Assembly: GCA_023439505.1 (NCBI GenBank)
Contig: JAEXNR010000037.1
Coordinates: 124,001 to 188,000, forward strand
From: Bacillota bacterium
GTDB lineage: Bacteria; Bacillota; Clostridia; Lachnospirales; Lachnospiraceae
DNA: 64,000 nucleotides
Direction of reading: 5' to 3'
Below are positions 41,963 to 50,735 of this stretch, one piece after another (the stretch's first letter is position 1; each line of letters starts with the position of its first letter). The notes below the pieces were generated by a model. The model made no database searches, was not told the origin of the DNA, and worked only from the letters and a program-made list of their open reading frames with translations. Both the position numbers and the translations under genes were made by a program.

Positions 41963-44344
41963 ATGTTAATATCAATGAATTGGATTTCAGAATTTACAGA
42001 TCTTAGCGGTGTGAATTTGAAGGAGTTGATCGGAAGATTTACCTTATCTACTGCTGAAGTTGAAGATATCTTTGAAATGGGAAAAAACATCAGGGACGTT
42101 GTTGTAGGTAAAATCATTGAGATAAAGGACCATCCCAGCTCAAAGAAGCTGCATCTGGTAAAGGTGGATATAGGCTCAGAGGTGGTGGAATGTGTCTGTG
42201 GTGCGCCAAATGTATTTGAAGGAGCAATCGTACCTTTTGCAAAACTTGGCGGACAGGTAGGCGAACTGGAGATCAGGGAAGCTAAAATTGCTGGTGAGAA
42301 GAGCTGCGGCATGTGCTGCTCCGAGAAGGAATTGGGGATCAGTGAGGATCATTCCGGTTTGATGCTGCTGGATGATACCCATCCGCTGGGGACGGACATC
42401 AAGGAATTTATGCAGATTGAGGATACAGTTTTCGAGGTGGATAACAAATCTTTAACCAATCGCCCCGATCTGTGGGGACATTACGGAATTGCTCGGGAAA
42501 TCTCGGTTCTTACCAAGAGAGCGTTAAAGCCACTGGAGGTGCACAACACAGATATTTACCAAAGCTTTGCGCCCATTGATGTGAAGGTAGAGGACTCAGA
42601 GAAAACATTCCGTTATAGTTGTATTACCATTTCTAATATTATGAAGAAGAAGTCACCGGTCAATATGAAAATCCGCCTTACGTATTGTGGTATGAGACCC
42701 ATCAATCTGCTGGCCGATCTGACGAATTATCTTATGCTGGAGCTGGGCCAGCCAATGCATGCTTTTGATCATGGAAAGGTATCCAAAATTCGTGTGAAAA
42801 CATTCGCAGAGCCGGTTGAGTTTCTTACACTGGACGGCGTTTCCAGAAAAATCGATTCAGAAACCCTGATGATATGTGATGAGAAGGAACCGGTGGCGGT
42901 AGCGGGTATTATGGGCGGCGAGCTTTCAGAAATCACTGGAGAGACCACCTGTGTTCTCCTGGAGTCAGCGAATTTTGACGGTGTATCCGTACGTAAGTCA
43001 GCAGTTCGTCTGGGACTTCGTACCGAAGCAAGTTCAAGATATGAGAAAACCATTGATCCCCAGATGACAGTTCCTGCCATTGAGCGTTTTGTAAAGCTAT
43101 TGCTCGAGATTGATCCGAATGCCAGTGTTTCCTCGTCTCTGACAGATTGCTATGTGAAACATTATGACACAATTTCCATTGATTTTGATAAATCCTATGT
43201 CGATAAATACACCGGTATTGATATCTCCTCCGATCAGATCGAAGAGACACTAACAGCCCTTGGATTTGCAGTAACCCGTAAGGGTGATGCCTTTGGATTA
43301 ATTGTTCCGAGCTGGCGTGCGACAAAGGATGTTACCATGAAAGCGGATATTATTGAAGAGATCACCAGAATATATGGTTATGACAATTTTGAAGTCAGAT
43401 CGACAAAAAGTCTACTGACTCCGGTTCGTCACAGCATAACACGGGACAATGAATATAATATCAAGTTATTATTGTCGGAACGATATGCCATGAACGAGGT
43501 TCATAGTTATATCTGGTATGAATCCAAGTTAAATAAGGAAATCGGTATCGTAACAGAACCGAATATTCGCATTATTAATTCTGTTACAGCTGAAAATGAT
43601 ACTTTAAGAGCCTCTATGATTCCAAGCTTACTGGGATTTGTCCATCGGAATGCAGATAATTATCCTGAGATGGGGATGTTTGAAATCGGACGTGTGGCAA
43701 ATGGCTTGAGGGATGACGGCTTATGCGATGAAAGAAAACGCCTGGGTTTTGTGTTTGCCAGTAAGAAGCTAAGTGAGAAGGAAGTATTCTTTAAGGTGAA
43801 AGAGATGGTGGAACAATTAACACAATCCATTAAAAATATCAGCGCAAAATTTTATGCAAAAGAGGAATTGTCAAAATACAACTTTGTGCATCCGGTTAAC
43901 TCGGCAGCAATCAACTTGAACGGAGAGGAGATTGGGTATTTCTCCTTACTAAATCCAAGGGTGAAGAATAAAATCGATAAGAAACTGAATGTTGCTTATG
44001 CGGAGATTGATCTGGATAATCTGGAGAAGGTGGAAGCTGAGAGTTTAAAATTTGCTGAGGTCTCCAAATATCCCGGTGTAACGGTGGACTTAAGCCTTCT
44101 TGCAGAGAAAGCCTTAAAATATGAAACCCTTACAAGCTATCTCGAGGAATACACCTGTGAGTATCTGCAAAGTTATCATCTGGTGGACATCTTTGAAGAT
44201 GATAAGCTCCTTCCCGGCAAAAAGAGTGTCACCATTCGTTTCGAATTCGGATCCATGGAACGTACGCTGGAAGGCCAGGAGATTAATGCCATGGTAGAGG
44301 GAATCTTAACCACCTTAAAGACCAGGGATATTGTTTTAAGATAG
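41963..44344 (+). CDS. pheT: phenylalanyl-tRNA synthetase beta subunit
   Basis: Beta subunit of 793 residues, 13 bp after pheS. Order: tRNA-binding OB-fold domain (about 40-150; VVVGKIIEIKDHPSSKKLHL), B3/B4 editing region (about 210-390; RPINLLADLTNY), B5 domain (about 405-475), core (about 480-690) and C-terminal ferredoxin-like anticodon-binding domain (about 700-793). The editing part hydrolyses Tyr-tRNA-Phe. Complete. Confidence 0.96.
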   Translation: MLISMNWISEFTDLSGVNLKELIGRFTLSTAEVEDIFEMGKNIRDVVVGKIIEIKDHPSSKKLHLVKVDIGSEVVECVCGAPNVFEGAIVPFAKLGGQVGELEIREAKIAGEKSCGMCCSEKELGISEDHSGLMLLDDTHPLGTDIKEFMQIEDTVFEVDNKSLTNRPDLWGHYGIAREISVLTKRALKPLEVHNTDIYQSFAPIDVKVEDSEKTFRYSCITISNIMKKKSPVNMKIRLTYCGMRPINLLADLTNYLMLELGQPMHAFDHGKVSKIRVKTFAEPVEFLTLDGVSRKIDSETLMICDEKEPVAVAGIMGGELSEITGETTCVLLESANFDGVSVRKSAVRLGLRTEASSRYEKTIDPQMTVPAIERFVKLLLEIDPNASVSSSLTDCYVKHYDTISIDFDKSYVDKYTGIDISSDQIEETLTALGFAVTRKGDAFGLIVPSWRATKDVTMKADIIEEITRIYGYDNFEVRSTKSLLTPVRHSITRDNEYNIKLLLSERYAMNEVHSYIWYESKLNKEIGIVTEPNIRIINSVTAENDTLRASMIPSLLGFVHRNADNYPEMGMFEIGRVANGLRDDGLCDERKRLGFVFASKKLSEKEVFFKVKEMVEQLTQSIKNISAKFYAKEELSKYNFVHPVNSAAINLNGEEIGYFSLLNPRVKNKIDKKLNVAYAEIDLDNLEKVEAESLKFAEVSKYPGVTVDLSLLAEKALKYETLTSYLEEYTCEYLQSYHLVDIFEDDKLLPGKKSVTIRFEFGSMERTLEGQEINAMVEGILTTLKTRDIVLR

Positions 44345-44580
44345 GCAAAGCAGCGGTGGATGCCGTATCCTGTCTGTATCATAAGATAATCAAAGATAGG
44401 CTGCCCTTCATTCCGGCCATGACTTAAGATCTTACAAAAGGTCCGGGTCCGGTATCAGGAGCAGCTTATTTTCAAAGAAAGGTAGTTTCAAGGTATAAAA
44501 ACCTCTCCTGATGTATAATCATTTTCTGAATAGGCAAGAGTGTCTGTGCGTTTTGAACGTGCGAGCGAAAGTGAGGCAAC

Positions 44581-45138
44581 ATGATTGTACATATCGGGAC
44601 CAATTCTGTAGAAACCATAAGACTGCTTCTTCGAAGGTTCACAACAGAGGACGTAGAGGATATGTTTTATAACTGGGCAGGGGATGAAGAGACCTGCAGG
44701 TTCTTATCCTGGGGACCCCATCAAAATATGGATGTCACATGGAGGCGGGTTAACAGCCTGATCAGAAATTATGCTTATCAAAACACCTATCATTGGGCGA
44801 TCTGCTTGAAAGACAGTAATATGGCAATCGGATCTGTCAGTGTGGAGATTTTTAACGATAAGGAGCTGTCCTGTGAAGTGGGATATTGTATCGGGAGGGA
44901 GTATTGGAATCAGGGTCTGATGACGGAAGCGCTGCGGGCAGTGATCCATTACCTGTTCTTTGATGTGGGATATCATAAAGTTACAGCCAGACATGATGTA
45001 ATGAATGTAGCATCGGGGAGAGTTATGCAAAAGTGTGGAATGAAATTTGAAAAGATCATTCCTCATGCCGGACTTCGCCGTGACGGTAAATATTATGACT
45101 GTGCATTTTATGGCAGGTCAATTGAGGAAAAAGATTAA
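44581..45138 (+). CDS. GNAT-family N-acetyltransferase (RimJ/RimL type)
   Basis: Acetyltransferase of 185 residues. TIRLLLRRFTTEDVEDMF begins the fold; the acetyl-CoA loop is in GREYWNQGLMTEALRAVI and the C-terminal VASGRVMQKCGMKFE is typical. Target may be a protein N-terminus or a small molecule and cannot be told from sequence. GTGAGG lies just upstream of the ATG. Its 3' end is followed after 85 bp by mscL. Confidence 0.85.
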   Translation: MIVHIGTNSVETIRLLLRRFTTEDVEDMFYNWAGDEETCRFLSWGPHQNMDVTWRRVNSLIRNYAYQNTYHWAICLKDSNMAIGSVSVEIFNDKELSCEVGYCIGREYWNQGLMTEALRAVIHYLFFDVGYHKVTARHDVMNVASGRVMQKCGMKFEKIIPHAGLRRDGKYYDCAFYGRSIEEKD

Positions 45139-45223
45139 GTTATTTAATTTCTATGGTATGTTTCTTAAAAAAAAGCAAAGGATAATGGAAAGAATGAAAG
45201 AACAGAATGTGGAGGAAGAAAGC

Positions 45224-45667
45224 ATGCTTCAGGAATTCAAGAAATTTGCACTAAAAGGCAATATGATAGATCTGGCAGTAGGTATTATTATCGGAGGCGC
45301 CTTTAACGGGATCGTGAATTCTCTGGTTAACGATATGATTATGCCGCTATTCAGTCTGATTACACGCCGGATCAATTTTACAGATTTGTTTCTCTCGTTA
45401 AACGGCAAATCCTATGATACGCTTGAGGCAGCCAAATTGGATGGTGCGGCAACTATAAATTACGGATTGTTTCTTTCCGGTTTGTTGAACTTTATAATTA
45501 TGGCATTTGTGGTGTTTATGATCATCCGGTGGATCAATAAATTAAAAGGACCACAGACGGCAACGGAGGTAACCACAAAGAAATGTCCCTATTGCATGAC
45601 AAATATTGATATTCGGGCTAGCAGGTGTCCCAATTGTACCTCGGAATTAAGCAAAAGCGGGAATTAG
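45224..45667 (+). CDS. mscL: large-conductance mechanosensitive channel with C-terminal zinc ribbon
   Basis: Pentameric channel subunit of 147 residues that opens under membrane tension. TM1 (FALKGNMIDLAVGIIIGGAF and on, residues about 7-40) and TM2 (about 78-105, FLSGLLNFIIMAFVVFMII) fit MscL. After the helix bundle a CPYC-x10-CPNC motif forms a zinc ribbon at the C-terminus, absent in E. coli MscL. Start 45224 has GGAGGA about 7 nt upstream; longer frames overlap the acetyltransferase gene. Confidence 0.9.
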   Translation: MLQEFKKFALKGNMIDLAVGIIIGGAFNGIVNSLVNDMIMPLFSLITRRINFTDLFLSLNGKSYDTLEAAKLDGAATINYGLFLSGLLNFIIMAFVVFMIIRWINKLKGPQTATEVTTKKCPYCMTNIDIRASRCPNCTSELSKSGN

Positions 45668-45794
45668 GATATGATACACTTCGCGAATGAAACTGGAATG
45701 GTAAGGAATTATTTCTTGTGCCGAATATTATTAATTGATATAATAAAGCTGGCAATGGGTATCACGACACAAGGCAGAAATGAGGTTTTCTAAC

Positions 45795-46331
45795 ATGTTT
45801 GATATATTTTATCCGAAGAGAATGGCAGAATCAGCTTATTCTATTGATTATAAGAAATTGTATGAGGAAGGCTACCGCGGGCTATTATTTGATATTGACA
45901 ATACCCTTGTGGAGCATGGTGCGGATGCCGGTGACAGAGCCATAGAGCTGATGCGTTATTTAAAGAAGACAGGTTTTCAGATTTGTTTGATTTCAAATAA
46001 CAAGGAAGAACGTGTCAAGCGTTTTAATAAGGAGATACAGGTAAACTACATCTATAAAGCCAACAAACCTTCCCGTAAAAGCTACCGGAAGGCAACACAG
46101 CTCATGGGCACAAGAATAGATAATACAGTATTTGTTGGGGATCAGTTATTTACGGATGTATACGGAGCAAATCGCATTGGAATGATGACGTTTTTAGTAA
46201 ATCCCATTGGACCAAAGGAAGAGATTCAGATCGTACTAAAACGCAAGCTGGAGAAAATCGTACTTTTTTTCTATCGCAGAAGAATGATGAAAGAGCAGAG
46301 AAGGCATAAAAAAGCCCATGAAAATCGGTAA
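45795..46331 (+). CDS. YqeG-family HAD phosphatase
   Basis: HAD superfamily IIIA phosphatase of 178 residues. DxDxT motif in LLFDIDNTLVEHG, motif II in QICLISNNK, motif III/IV in VFVGDQLFTDVYGA. The YqeG group is found across Firmicutes next to shikimate and GTPase genes; proposed substrates include phosphatidylglycerophosphate, but this is not settled. Start 45795 (MFDIFYPKRM) chosen since GAGG is about 9 nt upstream; an ATG at 45780 overlaps that site. The stop overlaps the longest possible aroK frame. Confidence 0.88.
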   Translation: MFDIFYPKRMAESAYSIDYKKLYEEGYRGLLFDIDNTLVEHGADAGDRAIELMRYLKKTGFQICLISNNKEERVKRFNKEIQVNYIYKANKPSRKSYRKATQLMGTRIDNTVFVGDQLFTDVYGANRIGMMTFLVNPIGPKEEIQIVLKRKLEKIVLFFYRRRMMKEQRRHKKAHENR

Positions 46332-46371
46332 TATGACAACACGGGCAGGAACGAAAGATATGAGGAATCAG

Positions 46372-46899
46372 ATGAAAACGAAGCAGAATATTATCTTAAT
46401 TGGCTTTATGGGTAGTGGAAAAACCAGTGTAGGAGAGCGTCTCGCCAGGAAAATGTTTTATCAGTTTCAGGATATGGATCAATTGATCGAAGGCTCTGAA
46501 GGAGATACCATCAGCCATATCTTCGAAAATCGTGGGGAAGAATATTTTCGAAATGCAGAAACAAATCTGATACAAAAACTGGTGGGTACGCTGGAACATA
46601 CCGTATTGTCAACAGGCGGAGGAGCACCGCTGAGAGAAGAAAACAGTAAGCTGTTAAAAGAGTTGGGGTTTGTCGTCTATTTGCAGGCTTCAAAGGATAC
46701 CACACTGAGGCGGCTTCGAGGGGATGGTTCCAGGCCTCTTTTACAGGGAAGTACCATGGCGGATAAGGTAGACCAGCTAATCAGGCAGAGAACTCCCTTG
46801 TATACAAGGACTGCACATAAAATCATTGTGACGGATGGAAGATCCTTCGAAGAAATCATTGATTTGATAATGGAAGAATATATACAATTCACGAGATGA
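46372..46899 (+). CDS. aroK: shikimate kinase
   Basis: Kinase of 175 residues phosphorylating shikimate with ATP. Walker A GFMGSGKTSVGERLA, the shikimate-binding DMDQLIE, FRNAETNLI and STGGGAPLRE motifs, and the lid GDGSRPLLQG are present. Start 46372 has GAGGA 5 nt upstream; the frame is open back to 46318, overlapping the YqeG gene. Followed by aroQ on the same strand. Confidence 0.92.
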   Translation: MKTKQNIILIGFMGSGKTSVGERLARKMFYQFQDMDQLIEGSEGDTISHIFENRGEEYFRNAETNLIQKLVGTLEHTVLSTGGGAPLREENSKLLKELGFVVYLQASKDTTLRRLRGDGSRPLLQGSTMADKVDQLIRQRTPLYTRTAHKIIVTDGRSFEEIIDLIMEEYIQFTR

Positions 46900-46937
46900 T
46901 GCAGACATTGGCAATAAAAGATAATAAGGAGGAAGCT

Positions 46938-47378
46938 ATGAAACTATTAGTGATAAACGGTCCGAATCTTAATTTCCTTGGGATCAGAGAAAAAGGAATT
47001 TATGGCAATCAGGATTACAATTATCTTCTTGAGCTGTTGAAGAATAAAGCCCTGGAGATGGATGTTACCATTGAAACCTTTCAAGGGAATGGAGAAGGAG
47101 AGATCATCGACAGGATCCAGAAGGCATACTTTGACCAGGTGGATGGGATTGTTATAAATCCTGGTGCATATACCCACTATAGCTATGCGATCAGAGACGC
47201 GCTGGCCTCCATTACGGTTCCCAAAGTTGAAGTACATATATCGAATATCCACCAGAGAGAAGCATTCCGGCATGTCTCCGTCACCACACCGGTTTGCAGC
47301 GGACAGATCGCCGGTCTTGGGCTGAATGGATATCTTCTTGCAATTGATGCCATCGTTCATATATTGGATGAGGCATAG
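46938..47378 (+). CDS. aroQ: 3-dehydroquinate dehydratase, type II
   Basis: Dodecameric enzyme of 146 residues removing water from 3-dehydroquinate. INGPNLNFLGIRE carries the active-site Asn and Arg, NPGAYTHYSYAIRDAL the Tyr and Asn region, and VEVHISNIHQREAFR the catalytic His and Ser. Start 46938 with AAGGAGG 4 nt upstream. Lies directly behind aroK, so two steps of the shikimate pathway are encoded together; aroE is 5 kb away on the other strand. Confidence 0.94.
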   Translation: MKLLVINGPNLNFLGIREKGIYGNQDYNYLLELLKNKALEMDVTIETFQGNGEGEIIDRIQKAYFDQVDGIVINPGAYTHYSYAIRDALASITVPKVEVHISNIHQREAFRHVSVTTPVCSGQIAGLGLNGYLLAIDAIVHILDEA

Positions 47379-47457
47379 GAGGGATGAATTTGTTATTGAT
47401 TGGGCCTAATGCATATAATCAACAGAGGATAGGAATAATCTGATATAAAAGGATGGT

Positions 47458-48537
47458 ATGGTAATGGATAATTTTAAACGGGTGCAGCAGCTATTACAGC
47501 AGCTATCCCTTGATGCGGTTTTGGTTTCTAATGGGAATAATATGCGATACATCAGTGGTTTTGCAGGAGAGACAGGATATCTCTATATTTCCGGGGACAG
47601 ACATGCTGTTGTAACTGATTTTCGCTATACCATTCAAGCTGAGATGGAGGCACATGGCTATGAGGTGGTAACCATTAAAAACGGTGGATACGAAGAAGCC
47701 TTAAATGAGCTGATTGGTGAAGATCAGATTTGCCGCCTCGGATTTGAAGCGCAGGATCTTCGATATGCGGATTATCAGCAGCTAAGAGAAGGGTTATCCG
47801 TCCCGGACTTTATTCCTGTCGGAGATGAGATTACCAGATTAAGAAGAATTAAGACACCCGCAGAGCTGGATTATATCAGGAAAGCGGAAGCAATCGGAGA
47901 TCAGGTATTCTCCCAGATTCTTACCTATATTCAACCTGGTATGACGGAACTTGAGGTTGCGGCAAGAATTGAATATCTTCTTAAGCTAAACGGCGGTCAG
48001 AGTACAAGTTTCCCGGCAATTGTGGCTTCCGGAATTAACTCCTCCATGCCCCACGCTGTCCCGACGCAAAAGAAAATTGAGAAGGGCGATTTTCTAACCA
48101 TGGATTTTGGCTGTATCTATGAAGGCTACTGTTCCGATATGACAAGAACGATTGTGATCGGTAAAGCATCCGATAGACAGAAAGAGATTTATGGTACGGT
48201 TTTAAAAGCCCAGCTGGCAGCGTTGGATTTTATCAAAGCAGGGTATCAGGGGAAGGAAGTTGATAAAGTAGCAAGGGATATCATATATGGGGCAGGCTTT
48301 GAAGGCTGCTTTGGTCATGGACTGGGTCACAGTGTAGGACTTAACGTACATGAAAATCCCAGATTATCAATGAAGGAAGAAGATCTGCTGGAGGTCGGAA
48401 TGACGCAGACAGTAGAGCCTGGTATCTATATCAAAGGATTCGGTGGGGTAAGAATTGAAGATCTGGTTGTTGTGACACAAAATGGATGTGATAATTTTAC
48501 TCATTCGGATAAACAATTGATAGAATTGGGTGAATGA
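47458..48537 (+). CDS. pepP: M24 Xaa-Pro aminopeptidase family protein
   Basis: Metalloaminopeptidase of 359 residues. Creatinase-type N-domain (about 1-130), then the pita-bread domain with metal ligands in LTMDFGCIYEGYCSDMTRT (two Asp), GHGLGHSVGLNVHE (His), EPGIYI (Glu) and VRIEDLV (Glu). Removes N-terminal residues before proline. Located just before efp, an order common in Firmicutes. Start at 47458 with AAAGGA; an ATG two codons on is possible. Confidence 0.92.
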   Translation: MVMDNFKRVQQLLQQLSLDAVLVSNGNNMRYISGFAGETGYLYISGDRHAVVTDFRYTIQAEMEAHGYEVVTIKNGGYEEALNELIGEDQICRLGFEAQDLRYADYQQLREGLSVPDFIPVGDEITRLRRIKTPAELDYIRKAEAIGDQVFSQILTYIQPGMTELEVAARIEYLLKLNGGQSTSFPAIVASGINSSMPHAVPTQKKIEKGDFLTMDFGCIYEGYCSDMTRTIVIGKASDRQKEIYGTVLKAQLAALDFIKAGYQGKEVDKVARDIIYGAGFEGCFGHGLGHSVGLNVHENPRLSMKEEDLLEVGMTQTVEPGIYIKGFGGVRIEDLVVVTQNGCDNFTHSDKQLIELGE

Positions 48538-48643
48538 TCCCAAATATGCAGTAAAAATGATGCTTTCAAGAAAAAACAGTTGCAAATTATGACAGTTTAT
48601 TATAGACTAAAGAGTAGTCAAATTTTAAGGAGGATTTTGAAGT

Positions 48644-49201
48644 ATGGTTTCAGCAGGCGATTTCAGAAATGGTATAACGATTGAAATAGATAATAATATT
48701 TTTCAGATCATCGAATTTCAGCACGTTAAACCTGGTAAAGGCGCAGCATTCGTTAGAACAAAATTAAAGAATATCAAGAGTGGTGGTGTAGTTGAAAAGA
48801 CCTTCCGCCCTACAGAAAAATATCCACAGGCAATTATCGATAGAAGTGATATGCAATTTTTATATTCCGATGGCGAGCTTTTCCATTTTATGAATGTAGA
48901 AACCTATGATCAGATTGCTATGAACGAAGATGCAATCGGAGATTCTCTAAAGTTCGTGAAAGAAAATGAAATGGTTAAAATGCTTTCACACAATGGACAA
49001 GTATTTGCAATTGAACCTCCGTTATTTGTTGAATTAGTAATCACGGAAACAGAACCGGGCTTTAAGGGAGATACTGCAACAGGTGCATCAAAGCCTGCTA
49101 TCGTTGAGACCGGTGCTACCGTTTATGTTCCTTTGTTCGTTGAACAGGGTGACAAGATCAGTATTGACACCAGATCCGGCGAATATATGAAGAGAGTTTA
49201 A
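48644..49201 (+). CDS. efp: elongation factor P
   Basis: Translation factor of 185 residues that relieves stalling at polyproline. KOW-like N-domain with the modifiable lysine Lys32 in HVKPGKGAAF, followed by two OB domains and the conserved end GDKISIDTRSGEYMKR. No EF-P modification gene was recognised nearby. AAGGAGG lies upstream of the ATG. A strong hairpin with T-run ends the transcript. Confidence 0.97.
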   Translation: MVSAGDFRNGITIEIDNNIFQIIEFQHVKPGKGAAFVRTKLKNIKSGGVVEKTFRPTEKYPQAIIDRSDMQFLYSDGELFHFMNVETYDQIAMNEDAIGDSLKFVKENEMVKMLSHNGQVFAIEPPLFVELVITETEPGFKGDTATGASKPAIVETGATVYVPLFVEQGDKISIDTRSGEYMKRV

Positions 49202-49217
49202 TTAAGTATCATTATAG

Positions 49218-49266
49218 AAATAGCGCAAACCTATTTGCATTTTCATGGGTTTGCGCTATTTTAATT
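49218..49266 (+). terminator. terminator after efp
   Basis: Perfect 14-bp arms AAATAGCGCAAACC (49218-49231) and GGTTTGCGCTATTT (49248-49261), followed by TTAATT. Confidence 0.9.
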
Positions 49267-49347
49267 ATCTGATCCCGAAGGAGGCTATTCTGAGGGAGGT
49301 TTATTGTGTCCTTTTTCAGTCGTAACCTCCATATATTTTAGTAAAAC

Positions 49348-50367
49348 ATGGAAAGAAATGATGAGAAAATGTTCCTGACCAATAAGAAATACGTTATCGT
49401 CATTACCATTTTACTTTTTTTCGGAATCATATTCATCATCGTTCAAAGTAATATGAAGTCTCAAACCGTGAAAATGGTCATGGGAGGGAGACTTTACACT
49501 TTGCGTAGTGAAGAAGATATGGAGAAACCGATTCGCCGGGAGGAGAATGTGGAGAAATACTTCAGACCATCTGATTTGCCTGTTCTCAATGACAGATTTG
49601 TATATTCCTCAGCAAAATTTTACGAGCAATATTTTCAAAAGGAGCCCTCACAGATTGTTTTCCCAAAAGAGCTAACAAAATCACCGGAGGAAACCATAAT
49701 CAATTATTTCAGCGTCCTTCGGGAAGCTGCCAATCGGCAGGAAGGGAAGAATGCAGGCTGTGGAACCCTGGGACAGAGTACAACACCCTACCCGGCAGCC
49801 TATCAGTTTCTTTCCGACGGGTACAAAGATAAATTATCTTATGAGAAATACCTGGCTTCCTTTCAGAATATTCTTCATACCAACTTGATTAAATACAAGG
49901 AGATTCCGGTATATCATAATCAAACCGGAATGATCCGGTATTTTGTAGAAATTGAAACAATAGGAGGCTCTGAAAATGATACCGCAAATTTTACCTATTA
50001 TTATGGCTTTGTTGATTTAATAAATGAGAATGGACAGATAAAGATAGATGATCTGAAATTTATCGGGGAGAACTATCTGTGCGCACCATATCATGGCTGG
50101 GCCTATGATGCAGAATCCTCCGTTGAGGTGAAATACGGAGGTTGGTGTAAATTAATCAAAGAGCTATATCCGACGATACAGAAGGAATATGTGAAGCATA
50201 TCTATTTTAGCGGAACGGACGGAAATGAATATCTGATAGAATTCTTTCAACTAACCAATGATACCGATATAGAAATTGCCCAATACAGAAAGAATAAGAA
50301 AGGTGCCTGGGAGTTGATTTTGCTTAACCCGGAGGAATGTATCAAGGATCATTCGGGTGAAAATTAG
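49348..50367 (+). CDS. membrane-anchored protein of unknown function
   Basis: Protein of 339 residues with one N-terminal membrane span (about 15-34, YVIVITILLFFGIIFIIVQ) and a large exported part. Visible features are polar and aromatic residues, YFSVLREAANRQEGK near 120, and three cysteines (in NAGCGTL, YLCAPYHGWAYD, GGWCKL). I do not recognise a family; no catalytic motif stands out. The ribosome binding site is weak and a start at 49369 (MFLTNKKYV) is possible. Stands alone between efp and the second PadR module. Confidence 0.65.
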   Translation: MERNDEKMFLTNKKYVIVITILLFFGIIFIIVQSNMKSQTVKMVMGGRLYTLRSEEDMEKPIRREENVEKYFRPSDLPVLNDRFVYSSAKFYEQYFQKEPSQIVFPKELTKSPEETIINYFSVLREAANRQEGKNAGCGTLGQSTTPYPAAYQFLSDGYKDKLSYEKYLASFQNILHTNLIKYKEIPVYHNQTGMIRYFVEIETIGGSENDTANFTYYYGFVDLINENGQIKIDDLKFIGENYLCAPYHGWAYDAESSVEVKYGGWCKLIKELYPTIQKEYVKHIYFSGTDGNEYLIEFFQLTNDTDIEIAQYRKNKKGAWELILLNPEECIKDHSGEN

Positions 50368-50430
50368 CATTATCCTTAGAGCATAAGAGGGGGAGAAGCC
50401 CCAAACGCAGAAGAAGATCAAGAGGAATTA

Positions 50431-50458
50431 GTGTGAATTATAAAAAGCTAATTCACAC
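50431..50458 (+). repeat. perfect 10-bp hairpin
   Basis: GTGTGAATTA (50431-50440) and TAATTCACAC (50449-50458) with an 8-nt loop. No T-run follows. Part of the repeat-rich region before the second PadR gene. Confidence 0.6.
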
Positions 50459-50505
50459 GTTGAATTTATTGGTGCAAGCAAGTAGCATGCGTGGACGTTA
50501 GTGTT

Positions 50506-50528
50506 AAAATTAAAATTTTCACACGGCA
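50506..50528 (+). repeat. 23-bp repeat, copy 2
   Basis: Identical 23-mer to 5452-5474. Downstream, CATGGAGGATTA (about 50560-50575) also resembles the ATGGAGGATTA next to copy 1, but at a greater distance and with no gene behind it, so this looks like a displaced leader copy. Confidence 0.75.
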
Positions 50529-50575
50529 AATTTGTGCTGATGCCCAAATTCGCGGGCATTAAGCATGGAGGATTA

Positions 50576-50668
50576 ATACGCAGTAGATAAATGCCTCTTA
50601 ATATTCAGTAGAAAAACCCTCTTAAAATTCAATAGAACCCCCCCTTTTTATATTCAATAGAAAAGTCC
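50576..50668 (+). repeat. four imperfect 24-25 bp tandem repeats
   Basis: The unit resembles AATATTCAGTAGAAAAACCC plus TCTT. The CA(G/A)TAGA motif recurs at about 50581, 50606, 50630 and 50655, spaced 24-25 bp. The last unit ends at the -35 of the PadR promoter. Confidence 0.6.
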
Positions 50669-50697
50669 TTGACATACCTAGAGAATCTAAGTATAAT
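50669..50697 (+). promoter_or_regulatory. consensus SigA promoter of PadR module 2
   Basis: TTGACA at 50669-50674, 17-bp spacer, TATAAT at 50692-50697: a full consensus promoter, as expected for one held down by a repressor. Confidence 0.85.
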
Positions 50698-50718
50698 TAT
50701 ACCTAGAAAATCTAGGTA
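50675..50718 (+). promoter_or_regulatory. two palindromic PadR operator candidates
   Basis: TACCTAGAGAATCTAAGTA (50675-50693) fills the promoter spacer and TACCTAGAAAATCTAGGTA (50700-50718) lies just past the -10. The second is a perfect dyad of 8-bp arms; the first has one mismatch. Their centres are 25 bp apart. Binding would block RNA polymerase. Confidence 0.75.
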
Positions 50719-50735
50719 TAAAAGGAGAGAAGTTA

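Noticed and set aside
41929..43325. Long minus-strand frames opposite pheT
   Set aside because: Shadow frames of a clear, conserved gene, without start signals or recognisable protein.
44345..44580. Possible small RNA or terminator between pheT and the acetyltransferase
   Set aside because: Only short, widely spaced inverted pairs (ATCAGGAG/CTCCTGAT) were found, with no T-run or conserved motif.
50505..50735. Possible CRISPR array from the short repeats
   Set aside because: Units are only 24-25 bp in total, degenerate, and contiguous with no separate spacers; no cas genes nearby.
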